A DNA stretch of 64,000 nt from an uncultured Eubacteriales bacterium (GTDB lineage Bacteria; Bacillota; Clostridia; Christensenellales; UBA1242). The stretch spans positions 62,001 through 126,000 of the forward strand of contig CAQIDI010000001.1 of NCBI GenBank assembly GCA_948806215.1, in the 5' to 3' direction. Positions 9,156-18,728 of the stretch are shown in pieces. Below the pieces are notes generated by a model. The model had not been told where the DNA came from. It worked only from the letters and a program-made list of their open reading frames with translations, and searched no databases. The position numbers and the translations under genes are program-made. How positions within the stretch are numbered: the stretch's first letter is position 1; every line of letters begins with the position of its first letter.

Positions 9156-11261
9156 TTAACTATTTCTACCAATTTGAATAACAAAGCTTAAAGGTTCTAA
9201 GCGTTTAATAACATTATCAAGTTCTTCTTTATCTTTAACATTTAATTGAACAGTTATTTTTGTTTCGCTTGCTGATATTTGTTTTGTGTATATGCCACAA
9301 ATGTTTATTTTCATATCGCCAATTCGTTTTGATAGCTGTGCTAAAACATTTGGAGTGTTAGCACAAATCAAAGTTATAGAACCAACAAAATTATCGGCGT
9401 TTTTAATGTTCCACTCGCAATCTAATAGTCTATCGGTTTCATATGCTTTAAGGCTTTTACAATCGCCACGATGAATAGTTACACCCTTACCACGAGATAC
9501 ATAACCAATTATGCTATCACCCGGCAGCGGATTGCAACATTGTGCGAATTTAGTTAATAAATTAGAAAAGCCTAAAAAAGAAACTTTATCTTTCGAATTG
9601 TTTTTTATTTGTTTTTCTTTAATAACAACTAGTGGTTTTTCTTCTGCAAGTTGCTTTTTATGTTCAATATCTCGTAGTTTTGCGACAATTTGTGCACTTG
9701 TTACGCCACCATAACCTATTGATGCATAAACATCGTCTAAACTTTCGAAAGTGAAATTTTCGTAAAGAATTTCTAAGTTTTCAGAAGTGAAAAGTTTGCT
9801 AAAGCTAATGCTTTTAGATTTTAAAAAACTATCTAGCATTACTTTGCCTTTTTTAATATTTTCTTCCTTCATTTCCTTTTTAAAGAAACTATTAATTTTA
9901 GACCTTGTTGAAGAACATTTGCATAGCTTTAACCAATCGCGGCTAGGACCTTTTGTGTTTGGATTTGTGATTATTTCTACAACATCGCCATTGTTTAATG
10001 GAGTTGTTATTGGAACAAGTTTTCCATTTATTTTGCAACCAACACAAGAGTGCCCAACTTTTGTGTGAATTGCATAAGCAAAATCAATAGGATTTGCTCC
10101 TTCTGGAAACTGAATAACTTTTCCGTTAGGAGTTTGAACAAATATTTTATCGGAATAAACATCGGTTTTTAATGCATCAATCAAATCCTCGTTAGAAGAT
10201 TTTTTATAAAGTTCCATAATAGAACGAATATAATTTAATTTTTGATCGGATTCGTTTACTTTTCGATGTTCCTTATATGCCACGTGAGAAGCAAAACCAT
10301 ATTCGGCATACTTGTGCATATCACGAGTTCTAATTTGAATTTCTAGCGGATCGCCATTTTCAACTATTACTGTTGTATGAAGCGACTGGTAACCATTTTG
10401 CTTTGGTTGAGCAATATAATCTTTAAAATGCTCGATTGGCGGATATATTCCGTGAATTTTTCCAAGCATTGCATAGCACTCGTCAATATTATCAACAAGC
10501 ACCCTAACTGCTAAAATATCTAATACTTGGCTAACATCTTTATCCTTCCATATCATTTTTTTATAGATAGAATAAAGTTCTTTATGTCTACCATAAACTT
10601 CGGCATTAATGTTAGAAGACCTTGCTTCTTCCCTAATTTTTTTAACAGAAAGTTCAATTTGATTTTTACGCTCGTCAATGTAGTCGTTAAGTTGTAATGT
10701 TAGTTTTTTATATTGTTCAGGCTTATAATATTTAAACAGTTCGTTTTCCATATAGTTTTTAATAAAGCCCACACCAATGGTTGCCGATAATGGAGCATAA
10801 ATTTCGTTAACTGTTTTTAAAAATAGTTCCCTTTCTGCTTCTGATAGTTTATCGCGATTTTTTAACTTTGTGGCTTCGATGCAAAGCTTTAAAATAATAA
10901 CTCTAATATCTTCGGCAAGTGCTATAAACATTTGTCTAACAGAATCCATTGTGGATTCTTTTGTGTTAACATTAATTTGTTCTATTTTTAAAATATTAGA
11001 TAACATTTTTGCAATGTTTTCGCCAGCTTTTTGTTTAATATCATTTAAAGATATTACTCCGCATTTTAGATATGGATAGTATATTGCAGAAACAATAGAA
11101 TCGTAATCCCCTAAAACACCACACAAAAAGCTAACGCTAGCATATGCAAATTGTGCGTTATAAATTTCATTTTTATTATCGAGTGTTTTAACGAAATTAT
11201 AGTGATTTATAATTTCGTTTTGTAGAGTGCTTGAAAAATGTTTATTCAATAACTTTTCCAT
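9156..11261 (-). CDS. relA: RelA/SpoT-type (p)ppGpp synthetase with degenerate hydrolase domain
   Basis: A 701-residue long RSH enzyme that transfers pyrophosphate from ATP to GTP/GDP. The synthetase domain (about 200-340) is intact: GRHKELYSIYKKM, DILAVRVLV, HFKDYIAQPKQNGYQSLHT and LEIQIRT. A TGS domain (about 375-435, KVIQFPEGANPIDFAYAIH), a conserved cysteine motif (FAQCCNPLPGDSIIGY near 575) and a C-terminal ACT domain follow. The N-terminal HD domain has lost its metal ligands: the expected HP is AQ in YNAQFAYA, HDxxED is YPYLKC, and the later ADR/HN motif is CIEATKL. The protein is therefore probably synthetase-only. ATG has AAGGAG 6 nt upstream. It lies between recJ and hemZ. Confidence 0.93.
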   Translation of the reverse strand: MEKLLNKHFSSTLQNEIINHYNFVKTLDNKNEIYNAQFAYASVSFLCGVLGDYDSIVSAIYYPYLKCGVISLNDIKQKAGENIAKMLSNILKIEQINVNTKESTMDSVRQMFIALAEDIRVIILKLCIEATKLKNRDKLSEAERELFLKTVNEIYAPLSATIGVGFIKNYMENELFKYYKPEQYKKLTLQLNDYIDERKNQIELSVKKIREEARSSNINAEVYGRHKELYSIYKKMIWKDKDVSQVLDILAVRVLVDNIDECYAMLGKIHGIYPPIEHFKDYIAQPKQNGYQSLHTTVIVENGDPLEIQIRTRDMHKYAEYGFASHVAYKEHRKVNESDQKLNYIRSIMELYKKSSNEDLIDALKTDVYSDKIFVQTPNGKVIQFPEGANPIDFAYAIHTKVGHSCVGCKINGKLVPITTPLNNGDVVEIITNPNTKGPSRDWLKLCKCSSTRSKINSFFKKEMKEENIKKGKVMLDSFLKSKSISFSKLFTSENLEILYENFTFESLDDVYASIGYGGVTSAQIVAKLRDIEHKKQLAEEKPLVVIKEKQIKNNSKDKVSFLGFSNLLTKFAQCCNPLPGDSIIGYVSRGKGVTIHRGDCKSLKAYETDRLLDCEWNIKNADNFVGSITLICANTPNVLAQLSKRIGDMKINICGIYTKQISASETKITVQLNVKDKEELDNVIKRLEPLSFVIQIGRNS

Positions 11262-11271
11262 ATAAAACTCC

Positions 11272-13635
11272 TTATAACTTATTTATAAGTGATGCAAAAT
11301 TATATATTTTTGAATTTGTTAAGGCATTATTAATTTTTTTATTTATTGTTACATTATAATTACAATCTTGATTTGAGATTTCTAAAATATTTAATTCGCT
11401 TAATACCATTGTTACAAAGTTAAATTGGTCGAATTTTAAATCCCTAAATTGAGGATTTAATTTTTTTAATGCATTAAAATATTCTATTTGTGAATAGGAT
11501 GTTAAGTTATTATTAACTGCATTAACTAATGCTGTGTGGTACTTGGCAAAAATTTTTCTATCGGTGCTAACGCTTTTTAAGCATTTTTGATTGTTTAATT
11601 TATACAATATAACATTTGTATTAAAGTTGGATAAATAATCCTTAGTTAAAACTTCGTCAAATATAAAAATATTATTATAATTATTAAAGTTTTCAAAACT
11701 AGTAGGTAGATAAATTAAGGTATTAATTCCGGTGCTTATTTTAATGTTAAAAGTTTCGTAATTTTCAATAAAATTTGAAAGTTTATCGCAAACCTTTTTA
11801 TAACTATCGTAGTTATAGCAAACAAACAAATTACCCATACTACCACTTATTTTATTTTTAATTTCATCAAAGGAATTTGCCGAAATCAAGGTTGGATTAC
11901 TATTTTTAGTATCAACTTTTAATTGGTTTAAATAATATGCATTATTTTCTTCTTGTTTAATGTTAGTGTTAAGCTTATCGTAGCTGATGCTTTTAATAAT
12001 CGCTTTAACTTTTTCTTGCCCCTTAAACGAATCAACGCTAACATCTAACAACGCATTTTTGTTGCAGTTTGTGTTTAGCGATAACATTTGCTCTGATAAA
12101 TTAAATGCTAAAAGTTCCATATTTATTGTTTTTATTTTTAAAAAGTTTGGATGATTTTTAATTCGTTCTGGTTTAAAATTATTAAAAGTTAATTTAAAAA
12201 CAGGTTTTTCGTTTCCAAAACCAAACGGCTCTAAAACTTGCAAACTTTTAACATAGTTAACATCAATATTTTCTTTGTTACAATCAATATCGTAATATTT
12301 TACAGCATTAAAAATATCTTTTGGATAATTATTTAAAATGTTTTGATTCAACTTTGAAATAAATTCGACTATATTATGTTCTAAAATTGTTAAACCACCA
12401 GCTCCTGCGTGACCACCAAATTTAACAAGTAAGTGTTTTAAACTGCTTAGTTCTTTATAAATATCAATGCCATTAACACTGCGAATACTACCCTTATATT
12501 CGTTATCAACTTTTGTAAGTAAACAAACAGGTCGATTATATTTTTCGGTAAGTTTTGCACAAACAATGCCAAGAACTCCTGAGTGCCAAGTTTCGCTTTT
12601 TAGAACTATTGCTCCAACCAAAGAAATGTTAACACTTTCTAACATATTAATAGCATCGCTAAATATGTAGTTTCCGGCTTCGACTCTCGCATTATTTTGA
12701 TTTTCAAGTTCGGTTAAAATTTGATTTAATAGGTTCTGATTTTTTTCGATAAATAGTTTAAAAGCTAAAGTTGCATCGCCCATACGCCCTGCTGTGTTTA
12801 GCTTTGGAGCTAATTTATAGGCTATATCGGTTGAAGTTAAATTTGTTATTTTTAAGCTGGTTAACAGCTTTTTAATGCCTTCTGGAAGGTTTTGTTGATT
12901 GTTTAATCCGTGCATAACAATAGCACGATTTTCGTTAACAAGCGGCACAATATCGGCTACTGTTGCCAAACTAGCAATATTTGTAAGGTTTAAAAATTGT
13001 TTTAATCCACCTAAAGCGTGCACTAGTTTTAGTGCCACTCCTGCACCACATAGTTCCTTGAAAGGATAAGTTTGAATTGGGTCTTTAGGGTCTAGGCAAA
13101 TGCAATTTGGTTTTATGTCGGGAACTTCGTGATGGTCGGTTACAACAACATCAACATTATGTTCTAACAAATAATCAATTTCCTTATGGCAAGAAATGCC
13201 ACAATCCACTGTTATTAACAAATCCGGATTAAAATTTTCAATGATTTTTTGTGCGGTTTCTATTGTTAAACCATAGCCATCTAAAAACCTATTTGGCAAA
13301 AAATAATCAACTTTAACATTTATGCTTTCGAAGTATTTATATAACACTGCAGTAGCACAAATACCATCGGTATCGTAATCGCCAACTATTATAATTTTTT
13401 TATTATTACTTATAGCATCGTTAATTTTATTAACAGCTTCTTGCATTCCCTTTAATAAAAAAGGATTATAAAATTGGCTTAAGCCCGGATTAAAGAAATC
13501 TGCAATTTCTTTTTCGGTTTTTATATTAAGTGAAAAAAGATGTTTAATTATGTAAGTTGGCACATTAAACTTTTTTGATAAATTATTGAGTTGTTTAATA
13601 TTATAATTTGATTGATTAGAACTAATATATTTCAT
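11272..13635 (-). CDS. recJ: Single-stranded-DNA-specific exonuclease RecJ
   Basis: A 787-residue 5'-to-3' ssDNA exonuclease used in recombination and mismatch repair. The DHH domain contains IIIVGDYDTDGICATA (about residue 80), LITVDCGIS and VVVTDHHE. The DHHA1 region has FGGHAGAGGLT near 400, followed by an OB-like domain and a Clostridia-type C-terminal extension of about 200 residues. The gene sits upstream of the RSH gene in the same operon, as in many Bacillota. No Shine-Dalgarno is visible before the ATG, unlike its neighbours. Confidence 0.94.
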   Translation of the reverse strand: MKYISSNQSNYNIKQLNNLSKKFNVPTYIIKHLFSLNIKTEKEIADFFNPGLSQFYNPFLLKGMQEAVNKINDAISNNKKIIIVGDYDTDGICATAVLYKYFESINVKVDYFLPNRFLDGYGLTIETAQKIIENFNPDLLITVDCGISCHKEIDYLLEHNVDVVVTDHHEVPDIKPNCICLDPKDPIQTYPFKELCGAGVALKLVHALGGLKQFLNLTNIASLATVADIVPLVNENRAIVMHGLNNQQNLPEGIKKLLTSLKITNLTSTDIAYKLAPKLNTAGRMGDATLAFKLFIEKNQNLLNQILTELENQNNARVEAGNYIFSDAINMLESVNISLVGAIVLKSETWHSGVLGIVCAKLTEKYNRPVCLLTKVDNEYKGSIRSVNGIDIYKELSSLKHLLVKFGGHAGAGGLTILEHNIVEFISKLNQNILNNYPKDIFNAVKYYDIDCNKENIDVNYVKSLQVLEPFGFGNEKPVFKLTFNNFKPERIKNHPNFLKIKTINMELLAFNLSEQMLSLNTNCNKNALLDVSVDSFKGQEKVKAIIKSISYDKLNTNIKQEENNAYYLNQLKVDTKNSNPTLISANSFDEIKNKISGSMGNLFVCYNYDSYKKVCDKLSNFIENYETFNIKISTGINTLIYLPTSFENFNNYNNIFIFDEVLTKDYLSNFNTNVILYKLNNQKCLKSVSTDRKIFAKYHTALVNAVNNNLTSYSQIEYFNALKKLNPQFRDLKFDQFNFVTMVLSELNILEISNQDCNYNVTINKKINNALTNSKIYNFASLINKL

Positions 13636-13650
13636 ATTTTAAATTAGGTA

Positions 13651-13683
13651 AAAAAAGCCTTACTAAAAAGTGAAGGCTTTTTT
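13651..13683 (-). terminator. Terminator between secF and recJ
   Basis: An 11-bp perfect stem AAAAAAGCCTT/AAGGCTTTTTT lies just after the secF stop, so secDF ends here. recJ begins only 16 nt after the hairpin. Confidence 0.85.
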
Positions 13684-13685
13684 TA

Positions 13686-14783
13686 TTATACAACAATTTT
13701 ATCTTCTGGAATTGGATTCTTCTTATCTTTTTTATCTTGTTCAATTCTTTTCTTTAAGCGTTTATCTTTATCTTTTTTATAAATAAAACTCCAAATTGGA
13801 CCAGAAATAAACACTGAGGAATAAGTTCCAGCAACTAAACCAAATAGAATTGGTAATAAGAATTCTCTAATAGCACTAACACCAATAATTGCTAGCAATA
13901 ATACTGAAACAATAGTTGTTATTGAAGTGTAGAAAGTTCTTGTTAAAGTATCCTTAACCGAAATATCAACAATTTCGGCATTGGTTTTTGCTTGATAAGA
14001 TTCACGGCGTAGGTTTTCACGAACTCTATCGAAAATAACTATTGTGTTGTTAATCGAGTATCCAATAATTGTTATTAATGCTGCAATAAAACTTGAATTT
14101 ATTTGTATTCTGCATATAACAACAAATGCACACATAAGTAAAACATCGTGTAATAATGCAATAATTGCCGAAACACCACTTGCAAATTCAAATCTGATTG
14201 CAATATAGATTAACATTAAAACTATTGCAATGCTAACTGCAAGTAAAGCATTTGTTAAAAGTGATGAACTTGCACTTGCACCAATACGCTGACCATCTTC
14301 AACACTGAAATTGGAAATTTCGTTGTTAGGATTAATTTGCTCTGAAATTTCTTTTTTAACAGTTTCAACTAAATCGTTCATTTGGGCTTCGGTTTTACCG
14401 CTAACATCTTGGAATTTAACCGAAACTGATGCATCGGTTGTTGAACCTTCTTTTTGTAATGTGTATTTAGTAATACCATTATCTTTTAAAACTTTTTCTA
14501 AAGTTGTTTTATAAGCATTATATTCTGCGTTAGAAATATCTGTGCCGAAATTAACTTTTAGAATTGTTCCGCCAGTAAAATCTAATCCTAGATTAAAGCC
14601 TAGGCAGGCAAACATAATTACAGCAACTAACAAAATAACAACTGGTGCTAGTATTGTGTACTTAAAGTTTTTTACTAAGTTAAAATCCTTAGCTAAAAAG
14701 TTATTATATTTTTGTGACATTGCGGAGATAAACTTATTTTGCTTCTTCTGCGATTTGTTCTTTTTGGATTTCTTCTGTTCCAT
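13686..14783 (-). CDS. secF: Protein translocase subunit SecF
   Basis: A 365-residue RND-type membrane subunit that, with SecD, uses the proton gradient to help pull proteins out of SecYEG. Six membrane segments are arranged as usual. LGLDFTGGTILKV (about residue 65), the ISNFSVEDGQRIG region and GYSINNTIVIFDRVREN (about 240) are family signatures. The lysine-rich N-terminus is cytoplasmic. The start at 14783 lies 50 nt inside secD but is supported by GGGGAGG 9 nt upstream. A later ATG at 14720 has no ribosome site. The next gene downstream is recJ, separated by a terminator. Confidence 0.95.
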   Translation of the reverse strand: MEQKKSKKNKSQKKQNKFISAMSQKYNNFLAKDFNLVKNFKYTILAPVVILLVAVIMFACLGFNLGLDFTGGTILKVNFGTDISNAEYNAYKTTLEKVLKDNGITKYTLQKEGSTTDASVSVKFQDVSGKTEAQMNDLVETVKKEISEQINPNNEISNFSVEDGQRIGASASSSLLTNALLAVSIAIVLMLIYIAIRFEFASGVSAIIALLHDVLLMCAFVVICRIQINSSFIAALITIIGYSINNTIVIFDRVRENLRRESYQAKTNAEIVDISVKDTLTRTFYTSITTIVSVLLLAIIGVSAIREFLLPILFGLVAGTYSSVFISGPIWSFIYKKDKDKRLKKRIEQDKKDKKNPIPEDKIVV

Positions 14784-16068
14784 TAAGTTCTACCTCCCCT
14801 TTTTTTAGTCCGTATTTTTTGTAGTTTGTGCTATTAAATGGTAGAGCCCAATTTAATAAACCTCTGGTTACAACTAAGGTTGTGAACATTGAAACTACTA
14901 TGCTTATTAGCAAGGTGTAGGCAAAGCTACGAATTGTACCAGTTCCTAGCCAAGCTAAAACTAAGGAAGCAATAATTGTTGTTATGTTACTATCTAAAAC
15001 GGTTATTGTTGCTCGTTTAAAGCCAGCTTTAAAACTTGCAGGTATTTTTTTACCAGTTTTAAATTCGTCCTTAATGCGTTCAAACACAACAATGTTACCA
15101 TCAACAGCCATTCCAAGACCTAAAATAATTCCGGCAATACCTGGCAAGGTTAATTGAACAAATGGTAAAATTGAAAGCAAGAACATATAAATAACAACAT
15201 AGATTATTAGTGATAAATTTGCAAGTAGTCCCATATTTTTATATACAACATACATAATAACAAAAATTAGCACTAAACCAACTAGCCCTGCAATAATGCT
15301 AAGAAATAATGCATTTTCACCAAGAGTTGCTGTTGTTATGTTCTTTTCTGATAATTCAAGATCAACACTATATGTTCCGCTTAATATTTTTGTTGCATAT
15401 GCTTCGGCTTCTTTTTGACTACTCATACTACCAGAAATAAAAGTTACACCATCGGCAATAACCGATTGAACTTCTGGCTCGCTAAACAACTGTCCACCAA
15501 TAAAAATATAAAGCTTTCCTTTGTTTGGTGCTAGTTCGCCTGTAAGTTCGTGGAACTTAGTTGCTCCTTCGGTTGTGAATTGCAATCTAACACCGTGTTG
15601 GTTACTAGTAGAATCGTACTGATATTCGGCACTCTTAATATCTTTACCAGTAAGTACAGCTTCGGCTGATTCGGAATTTTCCTTTTTAAATTCTAATTTT
15701 GCAGGTTCGCCAATTAAACCTAAAACTTCATCGGGATCATCTACATCAGGAACTTCGATTCTTATTTGATTATCCCCTTGTTTAACTATTGTTGCTTCTG
15801 GGTAATCGGCTAGTATTAGCGATGATAGGCGTGTTATAGTTGCATCAATTTGATCAGATAGCGAGCCTTCACTCTCGCTAGATTGTTCACAATTGTAAAC
15901 AGCCATAACCCCGCCTTTTAAATCAAGGCCTAATTGAATTCCGCCTGCAAAACCCTTAAAGGTGTAACAAGTAAATGGGATGTCAAAACTAAATATGGTT
16001 AAAACAAGCCCAATTAATGTAGCAATACCAACAAGCACAAAGTTACGAATGGCACGTTTTTTTAACAT
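14734..16068 (-). CDS. secD: Protein translocase subunit SecD
   Basis: A 444-residue partner of SecF. The first membrane helix is at about residues 8-28, then IQLGLDLKGGVMAVY, the periplasm-facing P1 domain (about 60-250) and five more helices. GIAGIILGLGMAVDGNIVVFERIKDE near 330 (first 20 residues decisive) is the SecD signature. The protein ends in a short acidic tail that encodes the ribosome site of secF on the mRNA. A consensus promoter and AAGGAG lie upstream. SecD and SecF are separate genes here, not fused. Confidence 0.95.
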   Translation of the reverse strand: MLKKRAIRNFVLVGIATLIGLVLTIFSFDIPFTCYTFKGFAGGIQLGLDLKGGVMAVYNCEQSSESEGSLSDQIDATITRLSSLILADYPEATIVKQGDNQIRIEVPDVDDPDEVLGLIGEPAKLEFKKENSESAEAVLTGKDIKSAEYQYDSTSNQHGVRLQFTTEGATKFHELTGELAPNKGKLYIFIGGQLFSEPEVQSVIADGVTFISGSMSSQKEAEAYATKILSGTYSVDLELSEKNITTATLGENALFLSIIAGLVGLVLIFVIMYVVYKNMGLLANLSLIIYVVIYMFLLSILPFVQLTLPGIAGIILGLGMAVDGNIVVFERIKDEFKTGKKIPASFKAGFKRATITVLDSNITTIIASLVLAWLGTGTIRSFAYTLLISIVVSMFTTLVVTRGLLNWALPFNSTNYKKYGLKKGEVELNGTEEIQKEQIAEEAK

Positions 16069-16097
16069 TTACTTACTCCTTAAAAGTCGCTGGAATT

Positions 16098-16126
16098 ATT
16101 ATATATAATTATAAATTATAAGTCAA
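16098..16126 (-). promoter_or_regulatory. secD promoter
   Basis: Minus-strand TTGACT (16121-16126) and TATAAT (16098-16103) with a 17-nt spacer, about 30 nt before secD. Confidence 0.75.
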
Positions 16127-16198
16127 ACAATAATGTTTAAATTGTTACCATTAATTTCCACAATATAACACATTAATTTTAAGTAATTAAAAAAATAA

Positions 16199-16214
16199 AA
16201 GGCACGAATGCCTT
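16199..16214 (-). terminator. UUCG-loop terminator
   Basis: On the minus strand AAGGCA-TTCG-TGCCTT is followed by TTATTTTTTT. It is the second of two tandem terminators after the TIGR04086-type gene. Confidence 0.75.
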
Positions 16215-16232
16215 AATTAAAAAACATAAAAA

Positions 16233-16257
16233 AAGAAGGAAAAATTAATTCCTTCTT
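16233..16257 (-). terminator. Intrinsic terminator overlapping a stop codon
   Basis: Stem AAGAAGGAA/TTCCTTCTT with a T-run on the minus strand. It overlaps the last bases of the upstream membrane-protein gene. Confidence 0.8.
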
Positions 16258-16660
16258 AACTATTACGAATTTTTTTGTTAACTAAAAATATTCCGCAAAG
16301 GCCACCAATTATTAATGCAAAGGCTACATCGTTTAAAAAACTTAAATTTAACATAAAAGTTCTGCCAAGCGCACTAAAAACTAAAAAAGCTAAAACAGTG
16401 TAAACAATGCCTATTAATGCTCCGGTAATAAGCCCGCGTTCAGGAAACTTTTTTAAAGCAAATAAGCAGCCTAAAAATATACTAATAATTTTTAAGACCT
16501 GATTAACTGGTGTTATTGCAGCATCGGAAATATTAAATAGCTTTATTAAAAGAGCAAAAATTAATATAAACACAAGCGAAAATGAAACAGCTATAATTGC
16601 ACCTTTTAAAACATTTAATAATAAATTTGATTTAACCCTTTGTTTTTTTACTTTTTCCAT
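16256..16660 (-). CDS. TIGR04086-type small membrane protein
   Basis: A 134-residue, four-helix hydrophobic protein with a basic N-terminus (EKVKKQRVK) and a glycine-rich pattern (FPERGLITGALIGIVY near 65; AFALIIGGLCGIF near 115) resembling the TIGR04086 family, usually found next to yajC in Clostridia as it is here. Its function is unknown. Helices start at about residues 20, 50, 75 and 105. The start is ATG 16660, with AAGGG 6 nt upstream, rather than the TTG two codons earlier. Confidence 0.65.
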   Translation of the reverse strand: MEKVKKQRVKSNLLLNVLKGAIIAVSFSLVFILIFALLIKLFNISDAAITPVNQVLKIISIFLGCLFALKKFPERGLITGALIGIVYTVLAFLVFSALGRTFMLNLSFLNDVAFALIIGGLCGIFLVNKKIRNS

Positions 16661-16830
16661 AAACAACCCTTTTTAATGTTTTTTATAGGTTTATGCTGGA
16701 CAAACCTAAATTATGATTGCTTATAAGAAATTTAATTACTTAAGTGCTATGCATAATTGCTAATTATGGCTAAAAATAGCGAAAAATGTAGAATATGAAT
16801 ACTATATTGTTAAAATGCACTTAAAACAAA

Positions 16831-16859
16831 AAAGAGTAACTTTTATTAAGCTACCCTTT
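16831..16859 (-). terminator. Terminator of yajC
   Basis: A 12-bp stem (two G-U pairs on the minus strand) with a 5-nt loop and a T-run, 12 nt after yajC. Confidence 0.8.
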
Positions 16860-16871
16860 AATTAATATTAA

Positions 16872-17495
16872 TTATTTTTTTGTTGTTGATTTTGTAGCAG
16901 TAGATTTAGAAGCTGTTGTTTTCTTTTCTACTGGTTTTTTAGTAGGTTCTTTTTTTGTTGCAGGTTTTTTAACTTCTGCTTTTTCTGCTTTTTCTTCAAC
17001 AGGTTTTTCTTCGGTTTTAACTGTGCTAACTTCACTTGCTTTTGGTGAGCTTGCTTTTTTAGCAGTTGTTTTTTTAGTTGTTTTTGCTTCGTTTGCTTCT
17101 AGTTGTTTTTCTAGTTCTTCAAATTTCTTTTCTTCTTCGGTTTTAGCTGTTACTTCGTTGCCATTTTCATCTAAAACAATATCGGTTTTTTCGTCGATAG
17201 CATAAATTGCATTTATATGAAGTTCTTGATAAGATGTTCTTTTATCGTCACCTGTTTCGATTAAAACAATTTTACCATCGGTGGTTTCGGTAACTTTTAA
17301 AACTTTACCATATAAACCATAGTAGGTTTTAACTTTTGCGCCTGGAACAACTTTTTGTTCAAGTTCACTTCTATAAGTATCTTCTTTTTTTCTACGATTG
17401 AAAGAAATTAACATTAACACTACTAACGCTACAACTAAAACGATTAGTAAGCCATATTGAGCAAACCAGTTTGATGAATTTAATAAACTTAACAT
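16872..17495 (-). CDS. yajC: Preprotein translocase subunit YajC with long charged tail
   Basis: Residues 1-100 match YajC: one membrane helix (about 13-30, YGLLIVLVVALVVLML), then FNRRKKEDTYRSELEQ and VVPGAKVKTYYGLYGKV. This is the SecDF accessory subunit. Residues 110-207 form a low-complexity tail of K, E, T, A, P and V, with repeats of KPVEEKAEKAEVKKPATKK type. Most YajC proteins stop near residue 100-110. The gene has its own promoter and terminator, and the downstream order (TIGR04086, secD, secF) fits a Sec accessory cluster. Confidence 0.9.
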   Translation of the reverse strand: MLSLLNSSNWFAQYGLLIVLVVALVVLMLISFNRRKKEDTYRSELEQKVVPGAKVKTYYGLYGKVLKVTETTDGKIVLIETGDDKRTSYQELHINAIYAIDEKTDIVLDENGNEVTAKTEEEKKFEELEKQLEANEAKTTKKTTAKKASSPKASEVSTVKTEEKPVEEKAEKAEVKKPATKKEPTKKPVEKKTTASKSTATKSTTKK

Positions 17496-17526
17496 AATTT
17501 ATTCTCCTAAAATTTTTAACATAGTT

Positions 17527-17555
17527 ATTTTAACAAATATATTGTTTATAAGCAA
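17527..17555 (-). promoter_or_regulatory. yajC promoter
   Basis: Minus-strand TTGCTT (17550-17555), 17-nt spacer, TAAAAT (17527-17532), about 30 nt before the yajC start. Confidence 0.65.
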
Positions 17556-17596
17556 TAAATTAAATATAAAATTAGCATAAAAATTACCATATATTG

Positions 17597-18718
17597 TTAT
17601 ATCTTGTAATTTTTTAAATATTCATTTTTGAAAGTTAAAAATCTATCTTCCCTAATAGCTTGTTTAATTTCTTCCATAAGATTGGTTAAAAAGTGAATAT
17701 TGTGAATGCTAAGTAGCCTTGCACCCAAAATTTCACCAGCGTTAATTAAATGTCTTATATATGCTCTAGTAAAGTTTTTGCAAGCATAGCAAGTGCAATC
17801 AGTTTCTATTGGAGTAAAATCTTCTTTATATTCTGCATTTCTTACAACTAACTTGCCAGTTCTGGTAAAAGCTGTTCCGTTTCTGGCAATTCTGGTTGGT
17901 AATACGCAATCGAACATATCAATTCCGCGTGCAACACCTTCTAAAATGCAATCGGGGCTACCAACTCCCATAAGATATCTTGGAACGTTATCGGGATAAT
18001 ATGGTTTTAATGTGTCCATTATTTCGTACATAATTTCTTTTGGTTCGCCTACAGAAAGACCACCTATTGCCATACCATATTTAACATAAGGCAAAGTTCT
18101 TTTAATGCTTTCAATTCGTAAATCGTTATATAAATTTCCTTGAACTATTGGAAACAATGCTTGATTTGGATTATTATGAGCCTTATAGCAACGATCAAGC
18201 CAATAAAGAGTGCGATTCATTGCCTTCTCGCTTTTGTTATGATCGGCACCATATGTTGTGCATTCATCGAATGCCATAATTATATCTGCACCAAGTGCTT
18301 CTTGAATTTCCATATCCTTTTCGGGAGTTATATAGTGTTTTGCTCCGTTTAAGTGAGATCTAAATTCAACGCCATCGTCGGTTATTTTTCTTAAATCCGA
18401 CAATGAAAATACTTGAAATCCACCACTATCGGTTAAAATTGGGCGATCCCAATTCATAAATTTATGCAATCCGCCAGCTTTTTTAACAATTTCGTGACCA
18501 GGACGCAAGTATAAGTGATAGGTGTTGCTAAGTATTATTTGTGCATTATTTTGTTTTAGTTCATCAGGAGATAAACTTTTAACAGTTGCTTGTGTACCTA
18601 CAGGCATAAAAACTGGAGTTTCAATATCGCCGTGTGGTGTGTGAAACTTACCAATTCGTGCTCCGCTTTCGGCACAAACTTTTTTTGTTTCGAAGTAAAA
18701 ATTTTCTTGTGTTTTCAT
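17597..18718 (-). CDS. tgt: tRNA-guanine transglycosylase (queuine/preQ1)
   Basis: 373 residues, normal length. The enzyme swaps guanine-34 for preQ1 in GUN-anticodon tRNAs. Active-site and family motifs are present: TDSGGFQVFSLSDLRKI (about residue 95), IMAFDECT (about 150), GGLSVGEP and FDCVLPTRIARNGTAFT (about 265, with the nucleophilic Asp). The zinc site is CTCYACKNFTRAYIRHL plus a later H (about 308-340). It lies 10 nt after queA in the ruv-queA-tgt operon, so two steps of queuosine synthesis are adjacent. Confidence 0.97.
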   Translation of the reverse strand: MKTQENFYFETKKVCAESGARIGKFHTPHGDIETPVFMPVGTQATVKSLSPDELKQNNAQIILSNTYHLYLRPGHEIVKKAGGLHKFMNWDRPILTDSGGFQVFSLSDLRKITDDGVEFRSHLNGAKHYITPEKDMEIQEALGADIIMAFDECTTYGADHNKSEKAMNRTLYWLDRCYKAHNNPNQALFPIVQGNLYNDLRIESIKRTLPYVKYGMAIGGLSVGEPKEIMYEIMDTLKPYYPDNVPRYLMGVGSPDCILEGVARGIDMFDCVLPTRIARNGTAFTRTGKLVVRNAEYKEDFTPIETDCTCYACKNFTRAYIRHLINAGEILGARLLSIHNIHFLTNLMEEIKQAIREDRFLTFKNEYLKNYKI

Positions 18719-18728
18719 ATTTTTCCTT

